Source of the DNA: an uncultured Oscillospiraceae bacterium
GTDB taxonomy: Bacteria > Bacillota > Clostridia > Oscillospirales > Ruminococcaceae
Direction of reading: 5' to 3'
Length of the DNA: 13,711 bases
NCBI GenBank assembly: GCA_900543295.1
Contig: UQQY01000047.1
Coordinates: 1 to 13,711 of the forward strand
Shown: positions 13,399 through 13,711 of the stretch, piece after piece
Layout of the letters: every line of letters starts with the position of its first letter
Position numbering within the stretch: position 1 is the stretch's first letter
Notes under the pieces: generated by a model
What the model was told of the DNA's origin: nothing
Databases searched by the model: none
Seen by the model: the letters and a program-made list of their open reading frames with translations, nothing else
Program-made: the position numbers and the translations under genes

Positions 13399-13711
13399 TT
13401 AGCGTTCATCCCAGTAGGCGGGCTGCGGAAGTTCGACCCCGTTAAGGTGCGCATGATCGTCCATGTAAACGACGGTGGGACAAAGCGCATCGTCAAAATC
13501 GATACGGCTGACTGCTGTATTATTGATCCATGGGATCGATGCAATATCTGAAAGTGGCTTTCCGCTTGCCCAGCAGAGAAGATTTTTGATTGCGCAGCCG
13601 TGCGAAACGACAGCAACTGTTTTTTTGGCATATCGTGCGGCAATGTCAAGCGCGGCGCGGCTTATGCGGTCATAAACCTGCGCGCAGCTTTCCCCGTCAG
13701 GCGCGATGAAA
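13399..13711 (-). CDS. Histidine phosphatase (phosphoglycerate mutase-like), C-terminal part
   Basis: The gene runs off the right edge of the window; 103 codons and the TAA stop at 13401-13399 are visible. The fragment has PDGES (4-8), the conserved glutamate region of histidine phosphatases, and VAVVSHG (33-38), the second catalytic histidine motif. The N-terminal RHG motif that forms the phospho-histidine must lie beyond the window. Such proteins are cytoplasmic phosphatases acting on phosphosugars, cobalamin intermediates (CobC-like) or similar; the substrate cannot be told. It is upstream of ruvX by 15 bases and the likely earlier gene of that operon. Confidence 0.88.
   Translation of the reverse strand, partial: FIAPDGESCAQVYDRISRAALDIAARYAKKTVAVVSHGCAIKNLLCWASGKPLSDIASIPWINNTAVSRIDFDDALCPTVVYMDDHAHLNGVELPQPAYWDER

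Noticed and set aside
13380..13649. An 89-codon minus-strand frame beginning with ATG near the right edge
   Set aside because: It is a shifted frame of the histidine phosphatase; the adjacent frame carries PDGES and VAVVSHG and stops at 13399, so that one is real.
1..13711. tRNA, rRNA, CRISPR array, insertion sequence, prophage or known defence system
   Set aside because: Reading both strands I found no repeat-spacer array, no transposase or integrase gene, no terminal repeats and no cloverleaf or rRNA-like stretch.

Overview
The window looks like bacterial chromosome from an anaerobic member of the Clostridia, possibly an Oscillospirales/Ruminococcaceae-like gut organism. The evidence is a ferredoxin-dependent 2-oxoacid oxidoreductase operon, AGGAGG-type ribosome binding sites, AT-rich promoters and moderate GC. 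The exception is the left end. Bases 1 to about 2100 are much richer in GC (sampled 60-base blocks 63-70%), with about 91% G/C at third codon positions, and the change falls inside a single intact gene (korA). The left 2.1 kb is therefore either recombined from a high-GC relative or an assembly chimera. No rRNA, tRNA, CRISPR array, insertion sequence or prophage was recognised.

Layout. (1) Positions 3577 to 173, minus strand: a five-gene operon of a MinD/CobQ-like P-loop NTPase, a two-cluster ferredoxin (KorD), and the alpha (KorA/VorB), beta (KorB) and gamma (KorC) subunits of a 2-oxoacid:ferredoxin oxidoreductase. It is driven by an extended -10 promoter near 3651 and followed by GC-rich hairpins at 113-148 and 15-40. 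(2) 3904-5784, plus strand: a large, low-GC, multi-pass membrane protein resembling GT-C glycosyltransferases. It ends at a bidirectional terminator (5826-5855) shared with (3) citrate synthase, minus strand, 7254-5881. (4) 7526-10212, plus strand: a probable operon of an SGNH/GDSL hydrolase, a beta-lactamase-fold serine hydrolase and a GNAT acetyltransferase, with a perfect hairpin in its leader and a terminator at 10217-10252. (5) 10213-10817: a 605-base gap holding an orphan minus-strand frame that looks like a gene remnant, then a near-consensus promoter for (6) a membrane acyltransferase (family 3), 10818-11852. That gene ends at an 18-bp bidirectional terminator (11887-11927). (7) 13711 to 11948, minus strand: the C-terminal part of a histidine phosphatase, RuvX, and an unrecognised zinc-ribbon/four-helix membrane protein, tightly spaced.

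How the genes fit together. Citrate synthase and the ferredoxin-linked 2-oxoacid oxidoreductase are both carbon-entry or interconversion enzymes around 2-oxoglutarate and acyl-CoA in anaerobes. They have separate promoters but both use a TGCTATA-type extended -10. The GT-C-like protein, the acyltransferase and the hydrolases suggest cell-envelope or glycan decoration, but no substrate can be read from sequence.

I do not see a convincing new multi-gene system. The points most worth a second look are the composition break inside korA, the orphan frame at 10297-10539, the zinc-ribbon membrane protein downstream of ruvX, and the NTPase heading the kor operon.
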